64,000 nucleotides of DNA. Origin: Streptomyces sp. NBC_00239 (GTDB taxonomy: Bacteria > Actinomycetota > Actinomycetes > Streptomycetales > Streptomycetaceae). The translations under genes and the position numbers were made by a program. Positions within the stretch are counted from its first letter, which is position 1. Every line of letters starts with the position of its first letter. The notes under the pieces are model-generated. The model did not search any database, was not told the origin of the DNA, and saw only the letters and a list, made by a program, of their open reading frames with translations. Where the stretch lies: positions 3,596,001-3,660,000 of the forward strand of contig NZ_CP108095.1 in assembly GCF_036194065.1 (NCBI RefSeq), read 5' to 3'. Shown here one piece after another: positions 37,633 through 46,267 of this stretch.

Positions 37633-38829
37633 ATGCGTATCCGCAGCAAGACCCTCGTCGCCGTGGCCGCCCTGGCCCTGTCGGCGGCGGTGCCCGCCGG
37701 CACCGCCACCGCTTCCGACGCCACCGCTTCCGACGCCACTGGCTCCGACGCCTCCTCCGCCACCGCCGGCGGCGCGCCCGGCGACATCGTGAGTTCCGTG
37801 CCCTCCGCCTTCCACCCGCTGCCCGGCCAGTGGACGAACACCCGGGCCTGGAAGGTCCATTACCGCTCGACCACGGCCGACGGGAAGCCGAACGTGGTGT
37901 CGGGCACCGTGATCGTCCCGCAGGACGGCCGGACCGGACCGCGCCCCCTCGTCACGTACGCCGTCGGCACGGTCGGCCTCGGCGATTCCTGCGCGCCGAG
38001 CGCCAACCTGCCGAACGGCACGGCCATGGAGGCCAACCTCATCCAGCAACTGACCCTGCGCGGCTGGGCCGTGGCCGTCACCGACTACGAGGGCCTGGGC
38101 ACCCCCGGCGTCCACACGTACACGGTCGGCCCGTCCGCCGGGCGCGCCATGCTCGACGTGGCGCGCGCCGCCCAGCGGCTTCCGGGGACCGGGCTGTCGG
38201 CGGCCGGCCCGGTGGGCATCATGGGCTACTCGCAGGGCGGGCAGGCGTCGAGCTGGGCCGCCGAACTCCAGGGCTCGTACGCGCCCGAGCTGAACGTGAA
38301 GGGCACCGCGACCGGCGGGGTCCCGGCCGACCTGCTGGCGGTCGCGGACTTCAACAACGGCTCGTACGGCTCCGGTCTGATCTTCATGGCGGCCGCCGGG
38401 CAGGACGCCGCCTACCCCGAGCTGGACCTCGACTCCTACCTCAACCCGGCGGGCAAGGCCCTGGTCGGCTTCTTCAAGGAGAACTGCGTCGCGGTCGACG
38501 CGACCGTCGGCTCCTTCAAACGGATCTCCGACCTCACCACGACGAACCCGCTGGAGCGCCCCGACTGGCGGGACCGCCTGAACCGGTCGAAGCTCGGCCG
38601 GACCGCGCCGGCCGCGCCCGTGCACCAGTACCACGCGCTGGGCGACGAGCTGATCCCGTACGCGGTGGGGCGGCAGCTGCGCGCCGACTGGTGCGCGCGG
38701 GGCGCCGCCGTGGACTGGTCGACGATCTGGGTGGGCGAGCACGTCAGCGGCGTGATCACGCACACGTCGGCGGCGGCGGACTGGCTGGCCGACCGGTTCG
38801 CGGGCCGGCCCGCCGCGGGCAACTGCTGA
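37633..38829 (+). CDS. Secreted lipase (LIP family)
   Basis: A 398-residue secreted lipase. The signal peptide is at 1-27 (KTLVAVAALALSAAVPAGTA), followed by a threefold Ser-Asp-Ala-Thr repeat. The hydrolase region has the nucleophile Ser in GIMGYSQGGQASSWAAEL near residue 200, an Asp in the HALGDELIPYAVG segment and a late His in GEHVSGVITHTSAA. This layout matches secretory lipases (PF03583) that act on triacylglycerols or esters. The regulator lies immediately upstream on the same strand (117-base gap). Confidence 0.9.
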   Translation: MRIRSKTLVAVAALALSAAVPAGTATASDATASDATGSDASSATAGGAPGDIVSSVPSAFHPLPGQWTNTRAWKVHYRSTTADGKPNVVSGTVIVPQDGRTGPRPLVTYAVGTVGLGDSCAPSANLPNGTAMEANLIQQLTLRGWAVAVTDYEGLGTPGVHTYTVGPSAGRAMLDVARAAQRLPGTGLSAAGPVGIMGYSQGGQASSWAAELQGSYAPELNVKGTATGGVPADLLAVADFNNGSYGSGLIFMAAAGQDAAYPELDLDSYLNPAGKALVGFFKENCVAVDATVGSFKRISDLTTTNPLERPDWRDRLNRSKLGRTAPAAPVHQYHALGDELIPYAVGRQLRADWCARGAAVDWSTIWVGEHVSGVITHTSAAADWLADRFAGRPAAGNC

Positions 38830-38941
38830 GCGCTGACGGCAGGTTGGGTGCGCTGCTGTGCGCTGCCGCCCGGCCGTCGCCGTACGGCTGCCGGCGGTGT
38901 GACCTGCTGCCCGGTCGGGGGGCGATCCGCGGTCGTCGGGG

Positions 38942-40666
38942 TCACTCGTCGGCCGGGCAGGAGCGGGTCCCGCCGGGCAGCCGACCGTCCACCAGGAACG
39001 CGTCGACCCGTTCCCGTACGCAGGCCGAGGCCAGGTACGCGCCGTGGCCCTCGCCCTTGTAGTCCAGCACCACCGCCGAACCGAGCCGGGCGGCCGTCTC
39101 CTGCGTCCAGCGGTACGGGGTCGCCGGGTCGCCGCGGGTGCCGACCAGCAGCATCCCCGGGGCGCCCGGCCGGTCGATCCTCCGGATGAAGTCGGTGCCG
39201 GGCGGGCGGCCGTAGCAGGACAGGACGGTCATCAGCTGGCGCGGCCCGAAGATCCGGGACGCGGCCGTGAACTCCGCCGCCAGGCCGTCGATCTCCTTCT
39301 CCACGGCGGCCGGGTCCTTGTCGTCCGTGGCGCGGTCCGGGTCGTCGGCGCAGTTGACGGCGGCCAGGGCCGCCTCCTCGTTGTCGGCGGGCACGGGTCT
39401 GCCGCTGCCCTCGTGGCCGTCGTCCTCGGGCGGGGTGAGCGGACCGCCGAGCTCCAGCAGCCCGACCGGGTCGCCGTCGCGTTCCACCATGCCGAGGCCG
39501 CGGGCCAGCGGCGGCCACATGTGGCGGCTGTACAGGGCCTGCGCGATGGCGTCGACGACGTCCTGCCCGGTGAAGTACGACCCGTCCCCGCCGACCAGCG
39601 GCTGCCGGTCGAGGCGGGCGACGAGGGCCGCGACCTTCTCCTTCGCGGTGCGGGTGTTGGTGCCGTACACGCAGCCGGGCTGGTGGGCGCACCAGGTGAG
39701 GAAGTTGTCGAGGGCCTGCTGCTGGCCCTGTGCCGACACGAGGGCCTGCTGGGCGAGCGGTTCGGTGAGGGTGTCCACCCCGTCGAGGACCATCCGGCCG
39801 GTGCGCTGCGGGAACTGGGCGGCGTACACCGCGCCGAGCCGGGTGCCGTAGGAGAAGCCGAGGTAGTTGAGCTTGCGGTCGCCGACCGCCTGCCGGATCC
39901 GGTCCATGTCCCGGGCCACGTTGACGGTGCCGATGTACGGGAAGACCGGGCCGGAGTGCTGCGCGCAACGCCGGGCGACTTCGCGCAGGGCCGCCAGCTG
40001 CGCCGCCGCGTCGGCGCCCGCGGGCGCGTCGGCGGACAGCGCGCCGCCACAGCTGACGGGCTGGCTGCCGCCGATCCCTCGCGGGTCGAAGACCACCAGG
40101 TCGTAGGCCTCGCCGAGGTCGGCGAACGCGTTCGCGGAGGCGGCGAGCGTGTCGATGCCGGGGGCGCCGGGGCCGCCGAAGTTCAGCAGGAGCGAGCCGA
40201 GGCGGTGGCCGCCGGTGGCGGGGATGCGGGCGAGGGCGAGGCGGACCGTGCCCTTCGCCTGGCCGGCGTAGTCGAGCGGCACATCAAGCGTCCCGCACTC
40301 CATCCCCCGCCCCCCACCCGCACACACCCCCCAGTCGATCCCCCTCGAGGCGCCCCCCGGGGCCACCCCCAGCCCCGCCCCACCAACGCTTGCAGCGGAC
40401 ATCGGGGCACCATCCAGCCTCGCCGGCGTTTGAGGCGCGGGGTTTGGGGCGGAGCCCCGAGCAACCCGGCTCCGCCGGGCACCGGGCTCCGCCCGGACCC
40501 GCGCCTCAAACGCCGGCGAGGCTGAAAGCGCCCCGGGCACCGACAAGGCAGCGGGTCGCAGTCCGGGCGCGGACAAGGCGGCGGGTTGCAGTCCGGGGGT
40601 CGGTGCGGCCAGCAGCACGGCGGCGGCGGCGCAGAGGACGACGCCGCGGGAACGGGACCGGTGCAC
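38942..40666 (-). CDS. Secreted alpha/beta hydrolase, tripeptidyl aminopeptidase (TAP)-like, with repeat insertion after the signal peptide
   Basis: A 574-residue secreted serine hydrolase. Residues 1-22 are the signal (GVVLCAAAAVLLAAP). Residues 25-102 are translated repeat copy 5. The mature enzyme starts near 105 (IDWGVCAGGGRGMECGTLDV). The nucleophile Ser is in LNYLGFSYGTRLGAVYA, the acid in VGTRGDPATPYRWTQ and the His in GEGHGAYLASACV of the TAP-type C-terminal domain. It would release short peptides from protein N-termini outside the cell. The GTG start at 40666 follows GAGGAGGGTGCC, an excellent ribosome site. Confidence 0.88.
   Translation of the reverse strand: MHRSRSRGVVLCAAAAVLLAAPTPGLQPAALSAPGLRPAALSVPGALSASPAFEARVRAEPGARRSRVARGSAPNPAPQTPARLDGAPMSAASVGGAGLGVAPGGASRGIDWGVCAGGGRGMECGTLDVPLDYAGQAKGTVRLALARIPATGGHRLGSLLLNFGGPGAPGIDTLAASANAFADLGEAYDLVVFDPRGIGGSQPVSCGGALSADAPAGADAAAQLAALREVARRCAQHSGPVFPYIGTVNVARDMDRIRQAVGDRKLNYLGFSYGTRLGAVYAAQFPQRTGRMVLDGVDTLTEPLAQQALVSAQGQQQALDNFLTWCAHQPGCVYGTNTRTAKEKVAALVARLDRQPLVGGDGSYFTGQDVVDAIAQALYSRHMWPPLARGLGMVERDGDPVGLLELGGPLTPPEDDGHEGSGRPVPADNEEAALAAVNCADDPDRATDDKDPAAVEKEIDGLAAEFTAASRIFGPRQLMTVLSCYGRPPGTDFIRRIDRPGAPGMLLVGTRGDPATPYRWTQETAARLGSAVVLDYKGEGHGAYLASACVRERVDAFLVDGRLPGGTRSCPADE
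40366..40600. repeat. Palindromic cloverleaf repeat, copy 5, inside the TAP-like hydrolase gene (core 40415-40524)
   Basis: A 110-bp core in the orientation of copies 1 and 3 on the plus strand. Since the gene is on the minus strand, the coding strand carries it in the same sense as copy 2. The upstream coding side has two 30-bp units encoding PGLQPAALSA and PGLRPAALSV. The other side has a 45-bp-type unit encoding GAPMSAASVGG, matching the SAPTSAASAGG unit of the adaptor gene. The core is translated as [20 protein letters not shown], the same frame as in copy 2. Confidence 0.88.
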
Positions 40667-40785
40667 GGCACCCTCCTCGATGTGCCCCCGCCCCACGATA
40701 GGCGGCCCCTCGAAACCCCGCCCCCCGAAGCCCCCGGCCACCCCCGTTCACCGCCCGCCGCAGGCGACCGGCGGCCGGCGGCCCC

Positions 40786-42744
40786 TCACCGCCCGCCGGC
40801 CCCCCGGTACAGCTCCTCGATCTCCGCCCCGAAATCCCGCGCGATGGCCGCGCGCCGAAGCTTCAGGGACGGCGTGAGATGCCCGCGCTCCTCGGTGAAG
40901 TCCGTCGCGAGCACCGCGAACCGCCGGATCGACTCGGGCCGGGACACCAGCTGGTTCGCCTCGTCCACGGCCCGCTGGAGTTCGGCCCGCAGCTCCTCGT
41001 CGCGGACCAGCTCGGCCAGCCGTACCTCCTGTTTGCGGTGCATCTGCCGCCAGTGCCGCAGCCCGTCGGGCTCCAGCGTGATGAGCGCGGTGACGTACGG
41101 GCGGTTCTCGCCGACCACGAGGCACTGCCCGACGAGCGGGTGGGCGCGCAGCCAGTCCTCCAGCGGGGCCGGGGCGACGTTCTTGCCGCCGGACGTGATG
41201 ATGATGTCCTTCTTGCGCCCGGTGATCGTCAGGTACCCGTCGGTGTCGAGCTCCCCGATGTCCCCGGTGGCGAACCACTGGTCGGGGCCGGTCGCGGGCA
41301 CCACCTCGCCGCGGGCCGCGTCCCAGTAGCCGCCGAAGACGTTTCCGCCGCGCAGCAGCACCTCGCCGTCGTCGGCGATGCGTACGCCCGTGCCGGGCAG
41401 CGGCCAGCCGACGGTTCCCAGGCGCGGCCGCAGCGGCGGGGTGACGGTGGCGGCGGCGGTGGTCTCGGTCAGCCCGTACCCCTCGAACACGTCGATGCCG
41501 GCGCCCGCGTAGAAGGCGGCGAGCCGGCGGCCCAGCGGCGAGCCGCCGCTGATCACGTACCGGACCTTGCCGCCGAGCGCGGCCCGGATCCGCCGGTAGA
41601 CGAGCGGGTCGTACAGCGCGCGGGCCGCCCGCAGTGCGAGTCCGGGCCCCTTGCCGGTGCCGTGTTCGCGCGCCTCGACGGCGCTGCCGTACGCCCGGGC
41701 GATGCGGGCGGCCCGGTCGAAGGAGGAGGCTCGGCCCATCTTCTCGGCGGTGGCGCGCCCGGTGTTGAAGACCTTCTCCAGGACGTACGGGATGGCGAGG
41801 AGGAAGGTGGGTTTGAAGCCCGCCAGGTCGCGGAGCAGGTCGTCGGTCTGGATGCTGGCCGCGTGCCCGATCCGGACGCGGGCGCGCAGGCAACCGACGG
41901 CGACCATGCGGCCGAACACGTGGGAGAGCGGCAGGAAGAGCAGGGTGGCGGCGGGCTCGGTGGTCGCGCTCTTGAAGACGGGGTGCAGCAGCTCGATGGC
42001 GTTGTCGACCTCGGCGAAGAAGTTGGCGTGGGTGAGCACGCAGCCCTTGGGGCGGCCGGTCGTCCCGGACGTGTAGATGACGGTGGCCACGCTCTGCGGG
42101 CCGGTGTGCGCCCGCCGCGCGGTCACCACCGCGGTCGGCACCCGCTCGCCGGCCCGCTTGAGCCGGTCCACGGCCCCCGTGTCGAACTCCCACAGGTGCA
42201 GCAGCCCGGGGAGCTGCGTCCGCTCCCCGCTGATCATGCGGGCCTGCGCGGTGTCCTCGACGGCGCAGGCCACGGCCCCGGAGTCGTGGATGATCCAGCG
42301 GGTCTGGAGCGCGGAGGAGGTGGGGTAGATGGGTACGGTGATCAGACCGGCCGCCCAGCTCGCGAAGTCCAGCAGGGTCCACTCGTAGCTCGTACGCGCC
42401 ATGATCGCGATCCGGTCGCCCCACTGGAGGCCCTCCGCAATGAGGCCCTTCGCCACGGCGGTCACCTCGGCGGCGAACTCGGCTGCGGTGACGTCGGCCC
42501 AGCCCCCTTCCGGGGTCTTCCTGGACAGCACCACCTCGCCGGGGGCCTGTTCGGCGTTGGTGTACGGGATGTCCCCGAGCGACCCCTCCTCCGGCGCCAC
42601 CGCGAGCGGCGGCACGTACACCTCCCGCACCACCCCGCCCAGCACCCGCTTCACGGGCTCGTCCGCCCGGGGCGGTCCGGCGACTGCGCCGGCTCCGGCG
42701 AATGTGCCACCTGCGGCAACTGCGGCGTTCTGATCGTGCGACAA
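40786..42744 (-). CDS. Long-chain acyl-CoA ligase (AMP-forming), paralogue B
   Basis: A 652-residue FadD15-type ligase. P-loop TVIYTSGTTGRPKGCVLTHA near residue 228, A5 FEGYGLTETTAAATVTPP near 430, WFATGDIGELDTDGYLTITG near 505 and KDIIITSGGKNVAP. It is 75 residues longer than paralogue A, mostly at the N-terminus. The preferred start is TTG at 42744 (LSHDQNAAVAAG), because GAGGAGAGG lies 7-9 bases upstream; a downstream GTG is less well placed. A palindrome just upstream may be its operator. Confidence 0.9.
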   Translation of the reverse strand: MSHDQNAAVAAGGTFAGAGAVAGPPRADEPVKRVLGGVVREVYVPPLAVAPEEGSLGDIPYTNAEQAPGEVVLSRKTPEGGWADVTAAEFAAEVTAVAKGLIAEGLQWGDRIAIMARTSYEWTLLDFASWAAGLITVPIYPTSSALQTRWIIHDSGAVACAVEDTAQARMISGERTQLPGLLHLWEFDTGAVDRLKRAGERVPTAVVTARRAHTGPQSVATVIYTSGTTGRPKGCVLTHANFFAEVDNAIELLHPVFKSATTEPAATLLFLPLSHVFGRMVAVGCLRARVRIGHAASIQTDDLLRDLAGFKPTFLLAIPYVLEKVFNTGRATAEKMGRASSFDRAARIARAYGSAVEAREHGTGKGPGLALRAARALYDPLVYRRIRAALGGKVRYVISGGSPLGRRLAAFYAGAGIDVFEGYGLTETTAAATVTPPLRPRLGTVGWPLPGTGVRIADDGEVLLRGGNVFGGYWDAARGEVVPATGPDQWFATGDIGELDTDGYLTITGRKKDIIITSGGKNVAPAPLEDWLRAHPLVGQCLVVGENRPYVTALITLEPDGLRHWRQMHRKQEVRLAELVRDEELRAELQRAVDEANQLVSRPESIRRFAVLATDFTEERGHLTPSLKLRRAAIARDFGAEIEELYRGAGGR

Positions 42745-42770
42745 GGGGCCTCTCCTCACGCGAGAGCAAG

Positions 42771-42783
42771 TTACCGCCGGTAA
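42771..42783. promoter_or_regulatory. Palindromic operator candidate upstream of acyl-CoA ligase B
   Basis: TTACCGCCGGTAA is a perfect inverted repeat with a single central base. It lies 27-39 bases upstream of the TTG start, with a second GGGTAACC half-site 10 bases further. TTACC-N3-GGTAA sites are typical of TetR-family repressors of fatty-acid genes in actinomycetes. The cognate regulator is not evident in this window. Confidence 0.5.
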
Positions 42784-43214
42784 TCTACGCACGGGTAACC
42801 CCGCCTGACCACCCCCTTGCACGGAATCCGAACACCCCGAACACCCCGGCCACGGCGACCACACACCACACGCACCACACGCACCACGGCACCACACCTG
42901 ACCGATTCGCGGCCTTACCGGATCGCCCCCGTGGGAGTTGGATGCGGTCCGCACGTCCGGGGCCACGACCCCGGCGGGTCCTCAGACGTGCCGGTCGCGC
43001 TCGTGGACAAGCGGGTACCAGCTCGCGTACTGCCTCGATCACCGGTGGCGTGCGTCGGTTGAGGCGACGACGGCGGCAGCCCCTGCGGAACCAGAGCGCC
43101 GGAGGGACGGGCCCGGCAGCCGTCGCGGTCCGGTGCGAGGGCGGGGGCGCGGGGGGGTGCTGTCGGTGCCCACCGCTACCGTTCGGCCGTTCACATCTTC
43201 GGGGAGGGGGCTCG
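42784..43214. other. Intergenic region between divergent acyl-CoA ligase B and a hypothetical gene
   Basis: 431 bases without a credible gene. A run of CACACC/CACACGCACCAC repeats lies near 42862-42895. Predicted frames in all directions lack ribosome sites or homology. The region presumably holds the two divergent promoters. Confidence 0.5.
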
Positions 43215-43685
43215 ATGGGGGCCAGCGGTTGGGACTACGTCGTCGGGTATGACGGCGATGCCGAGGCGGCCTTGGCGCGTTTGCGGGCCGGGGTGTTCCA
43301 GGAGGAGTACGGAGACGGCGCCCGCTTCCGCAGCCTGGAGGACCTGTACGAGGACGAGCTCGTGGCGTCGGAGGGCACCCACACGATCCTCGACATCGAC
43401 AGGGTCGTCGCCACGGACGACCCGCCGACCCGCCTCGCCCCCGCCGACTACGGAACCCTGCGCCCGCTGGCGCTCGGCCGCGTGGTGCACCACTTCGGTA
43501 CGGACCGCCCGTCGGTCGGGCAGTACGAGCGGCTCGTCGCTGCGGCCCGTGGAGCTGCGAGCGGCGAGGAGTACGAGCGGAGCCTGCTGGGCGAGTGCCG
43601 GATGCGGTGGACCGGCTACTACGTCGTCCTCTATTCCGCAGGCAGACCGACCCACCTGGGCATCTTCGGTTTCTCCGGCGACTAG
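43215..43685 (+). CDS. Hypothetical protein
   Basis: A 156-residue acidic cytoplasmic protein with no recognised family. It begins MGASGWDYVVGYDGD and contains FQEEYGDGARFRSLEDLYED, TILDIDRVV and MRWTGYYVVLYSAGRPTHLG. Third-position GC is as high as in neighbouring genes, and GGGGAGGGGG lies seven bases before the ATG, so it is a real gene. Similar short acidic proteins occur in Streptomyces without known function. A terminator-like hairpin follows. Confidence 0.75.
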   Translation: MGASGWDYVVGYDGDAEAALARLRAGVFQEEYGDGARFRSLEDLYEDELVASEGTHTILDIDRVVATDDPPTRLAPADYGTLRPLALGRVVHHFGTDRPSVGQYERLVAAARGAASGEEYERSLLGECRMRWTGYYVVLYSAGRPTHLGIFGFSGD

Positions 43686-43767
43686 GACCGGCGGGTCCGA
43701 ACGGCGTGAGGTACGACGGTCGTCGAGAGCCGGCGGGCGCCGGCCGGTGAGGCGCGCGCCGGGCGGG

Positions 43768-43805
43768 CCGAAGCCCCCCGCCCGGACGGGGGCGAGGGGC
43801 TTCGG
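43768..43805. terminator. Inverted repeat between convergent genes (bidirectional terminator)
   Basis: CCGAAGCCCC pairs perfectly with GGGGCTTCGG around an 18-base spacer. It lies between the hypothetical gene and the transporter gene, which converge here. Confidence 0.6.
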
Positions 43806-43849
43806 GGAACGGGCCGGCGGTCGGAGTGCGGCCGGGCCGGGCGCTCGGG

Positions 43850-45196
43850 TCAGGCCGTGGCCGGGACCGCGGCCTTCGGGGCGGGGTCGGCGGCCGTGGG
43901 CTCGTCGATCGGGGAGGCCGAGGCGGTGGCGTAGGCCTCCTTGTCGAGGATGCCTTCGCGGGCGGCGACGACGACCGGGACGAGGGCCTGGCCGGCCACG
44001 TTGGTGGCGGTGCGCATCATGTCCAGGATGGGGTCGATGGCCAGGAGCAGGCCGACGCCCTCCAGGGGGAGGCCCAGCGTGGACAGGGTCAGCGTCAGCA
44101 TGACCGTGGCGCCCGTCAGGCCCGCGGTGGCGGCGGAGCCGACGACCGAGACGAAGGCGATCAGCAGGTAGTCGCCGACGCCCAGCGGGACGTCGAAGAT
44201 CTGCGCGATGAAGATCGCGGCGAGCGCCGGGTAGATCGCGGCGCAGCCGTCCATCTTGGTGGTCGCGCCGAACGGGACGGCGAAGGACGCGTACTCCTTC
44301 GGGACGCCGAGGCGCTCGGTGACCTTCTGGGTGACGGGCATGGTGCCGACCGAGGAGCGGGAGACGAAGGCCAGCTGGATGGCGGGCCAGGCGCCCTTGA
44401 AGAACTGGAGCGGGCTGACCTTGGCGACGGTGGCGAGCAGCAGCGGGTAGACGCCGAACATCACGAGCGCGCAGCCGATGTAGACGTCCGCGGTGAAGGT
44501 CGCGTACTTGCCGATCAGGTCCCAGCCGTAGTCGGCGATGGCGTAGCCGATGAGGCCGACGGTGCCGATCGGGGCGAGGCGGATGACCCACCACAGGGCC
44601 TTCTGCAGCAGCTCCAGCACCGACTCCGACAGCGTCAGGATCGGGGCGGCCTTCTCGCCGAGCTGGAGGGCGGCGATGCCGGCGACGGCGGCCATGAAGA
44701 CGATCTGCAGGACGTTCAGCTCGGTGAAGGGCGTGATGACGTCCGAGGGGACGATGCCGGTGAGGAAGTCGATCCAGGAGCCGGTGTGCTCCGGGGTCTT
44801 GCCGTCCTTCGGGGTGAGGCCGGTGCCCGCGCCCGGGTCGGTCAGCAGGCCGATGGCGAGGCCGATGCCCACCGCGATCAGCGAAGTGATCATGAACCAC
44901 AGGAGCGTGCGGGAGGCCAGCCGCGCGGCGTTGTTGACCTTGCGGAGGTTGGTGATCGACACCAGGATCGCGAAGAACACGAGCGGGGCGACGGCCAGCT
45001 TCAGCAGCTGGACGAAGATGTCGCCGACCTTTTCGAGGGTGGTGTAGAGCCAGCCGATGTCCTGGCTGCGGGCGAGCCAGCCGAGGAGGACGCCGAGCAC
45101 GAGGCCGGCGACGATCTGGGCCCAGAACGGGAACTTGAACGAGGCTCCGGCCTTGGGGGCCGCCTCGGGGGCTGCGGGCTTCGGTATCGCGGACAC
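43850..45196 (-). CDS. Dicarboxylate/amino acid:cation symporter (DctA/GltP family)
   Basis: A 448-residue transporter with about eight helices and two hairpins. The family signatures are FVSRSSVGTMPVTQKVTERL near residue 275, PFGATTKMDGCAAIYPALAA near 305, and GLPLEGVGLLLAIDPILDMM with RTATNVAGQA near 385. The TKMDG form fits C4-dicarboxylate or glutamate uptake. The start is probably GTG 45196 (VSAIPKPAAP), with GGAG eight bases upstream; GTG 45202 is possible. Its 600-base upstream region contains tandem repeats and a perfect palindrome over the predicted promoter. Confidence 0.92.
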   Translation of the reverse strand: MSAIPKPAAPEAAPKAGASFKFPFWAQIVAGLVLGVLLGWLARSQDIGWLYTTLEKVGDIFVQLLKLAVAPLVFFAILVSITNLRKVNNAARLASRTLLWFMITSLIAVGIGLAIGLLTDPGAGTGLTPKDGKTPEHTGSWIDFLTGIVPSDVITPFTELNVLQIVFMAAVAGIAALQLGEKAAPILTLSESVLELLQKALWWVIRLAPIGTVGLIGYAIADYGWDLIGKYATFTADVYIGCALVMFGVYPLLLATVAKVSPLQFFKGAWPAIQLAFVSRSSVGTMPVTQKVTERLGVPKEYASFAVPFGATTKMDGCAAIYPALAAIFIAQIFDVPLGVGDYLLIAFVSVVGSAATAGLTGATVMLTLTLSTLGLPLEGVGLLLAIDPILDMMRTATNVAGQALVPVVVAAREGILDKEAYATASASPIDEPTAADPAPKAAVPATA

Positions 45197-45319
45197 GGAC
45201 ACACTCCGGAGTGGACGCACGGGGGTGGGGACGGGGGTTCTGCGGGGCGTTCTTGCGGTGCGGCAGCCGGGGGCCGGCCGGCCGGGACCGCTGCCGAGTC
45301 GCTTCGGTCCGACCCTCAC

Positions 45320-45383
45320 GGCCATCCAGCCTTGCGGTCGGACGGCCTTACGGCCAGACGGCCTTTCGGCCATACGGCCTTGC
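45320..45383. repeat. Four 16-bp tandem repeats in the leader of the transporter gene
   Basis: Units start at 45320, 45336, 45352 and 45368. They read GGCCATCCAGCCTTGC, GGTCGGACGGCCTTAC, GGCCAGACGGCCTTTC and GGCCATACGGCCTTGC. Most units also contain an internal GGCC...GGCC symmetry, so the RNA could form alternative hairpins. They lie about 125-190 bases upstream of the start codon and downstream of the predicted promoter, therefore probably in the transcript leader. Confidence 0.8.
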
Positions 45384-45540
45384 GGCGGAGGGAACGGGTC
45401 CGGACTCAGACTCGCGCGGGGCTGAGGTTTCAGCGACAGCAGCAGGCCGCGGACACACGGCGGCAGAGGTCGACGTGCAGGCGCGCCACGAGCAGGGTGC
45501 TCCTGGCTTGGCGGGGCGCGGCGGCGGTCAACATGTTGAA

Positions 45541-45570
45541 ACGCTAACACTTTCCCTTTGAGAATCTCAA
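45541..45570 (-). promoter_or_regulatory. Predicted promoter of the transporter gene
   Basis: On the minus strand TTGAGA (45570-45565) and TAGCGT (45546-45541) are separated by 18 bases, which fits a HrdB-type promoter. The transcript would have a leader of about 340 bases that includes the 16-bp tandem repeats. Confidence 0.5.
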
Positions 45571-45572
45571 AG
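45556..45572. promoter_or_regulatory. Perfect palindrome overlapping the transporter promoter
   Basis: CTTTGAGAATCTCAAAG is a perfect 8+1+8 inverted repeat. It covers the predicted -35 element, the usual position for a repressor site. I do not recognise the cognate regulator; the AT-rich form would suit MarR- or GntR-type proteins. Confidence 0.6.
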
Positions 45573-45816
45573 TCTGACTTTGGGCTGATGGTGTGCGGGG
45601 GCACCGGAAAACGGCCCCGGAAACGCCGCCGCCCCGGTGGCGGACGGTATGTCCGACATCGGGGCGGTGTGAGATGTGATGAACCTTACGCACCCGTGCG
45701 GCGCGGAGGGCGACTCAGGGAGCAGGGACGGCCCGGCAGGCGAAGGACGCGGGCGGGCGTACGACGCGGGCGGCCGACCCAGGAGGCGGAACGCGGCCCA
45801 GGAGGCGGAACGCGGC

Positions 45817-46128
45817 TCAGGAGCGGGTGCGCGCCGCGTCGTCGGCGTCGTCCTCCTGGTTGCGGTTGCCGGCCAGCATGCCCTTGAAGTCGTCGACCGC
45901 GGGGCTGATCTGCACCGACATCTCGTCGCGCTGCTTGCGCAGGAGGACGAAGGAGAGCGGGGCGGAGAGCACGAGCGCCAGCAGGACGACCCAGATGTAG
46001 TTGGAGTCGCCGATCGCGGCCGGCAGCACTTCCAGCTGCACCAGCCCGAGGACGGCGATCAGGCATCCGAAGAAGATGCCCAGCCGCATGGTCGTGTAGC
46101 GGACGGTTGCGCTCGCCTTGAGGGCCAC
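45817..46128 (-). CDS. DUF4229 membrane protein
   Basis: A 103-residue protein with two helices (LGIFFGCLIAVLGLVQLEVL and IWVVLLALVLSAPLSFVLL) and the conserved ending LLRKQRDEMSVQISPAVDDFKGMLAGN seen in DUF4229 proteins of actinomycetes, close to mqnE in many. The start is GTG 46128 (VALKASATVRYTT), with AGAAGG upstream. The function is unknown. Confidence 0.85.
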   Translation of the reverse strand: MALKASATVRYTTMRLGIFFGCLIAVLGLVQLEVLPAAIGDSNYIWVVLLALVLSAPLSFVLLRKQRDEMSVQISPAVDDFKGMLAGNRNQEDDADDAARTRS

Positions 46129-46267
46129 GGCACGCCTTCTCTCTTCATTGGTACGTCGGTCCCGCCCGTCCAGTGAAGCACGCGCGCCCCCGCCCCCGTG
46201 AAGCGGGCACGGCATCGGCCCGACCCGAGACCGCGGGTGGGCATGGCGGGCCGGGCGGCCCGGCGGG

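Noticed and set aside
45558..45887. ORF upstream of the transporter on the plus strand
   Set aside because: It starts inside the predicted operator, has an Arg-rich translation, and overlaps the 3' end of the DUF4229 gene on the other strand.
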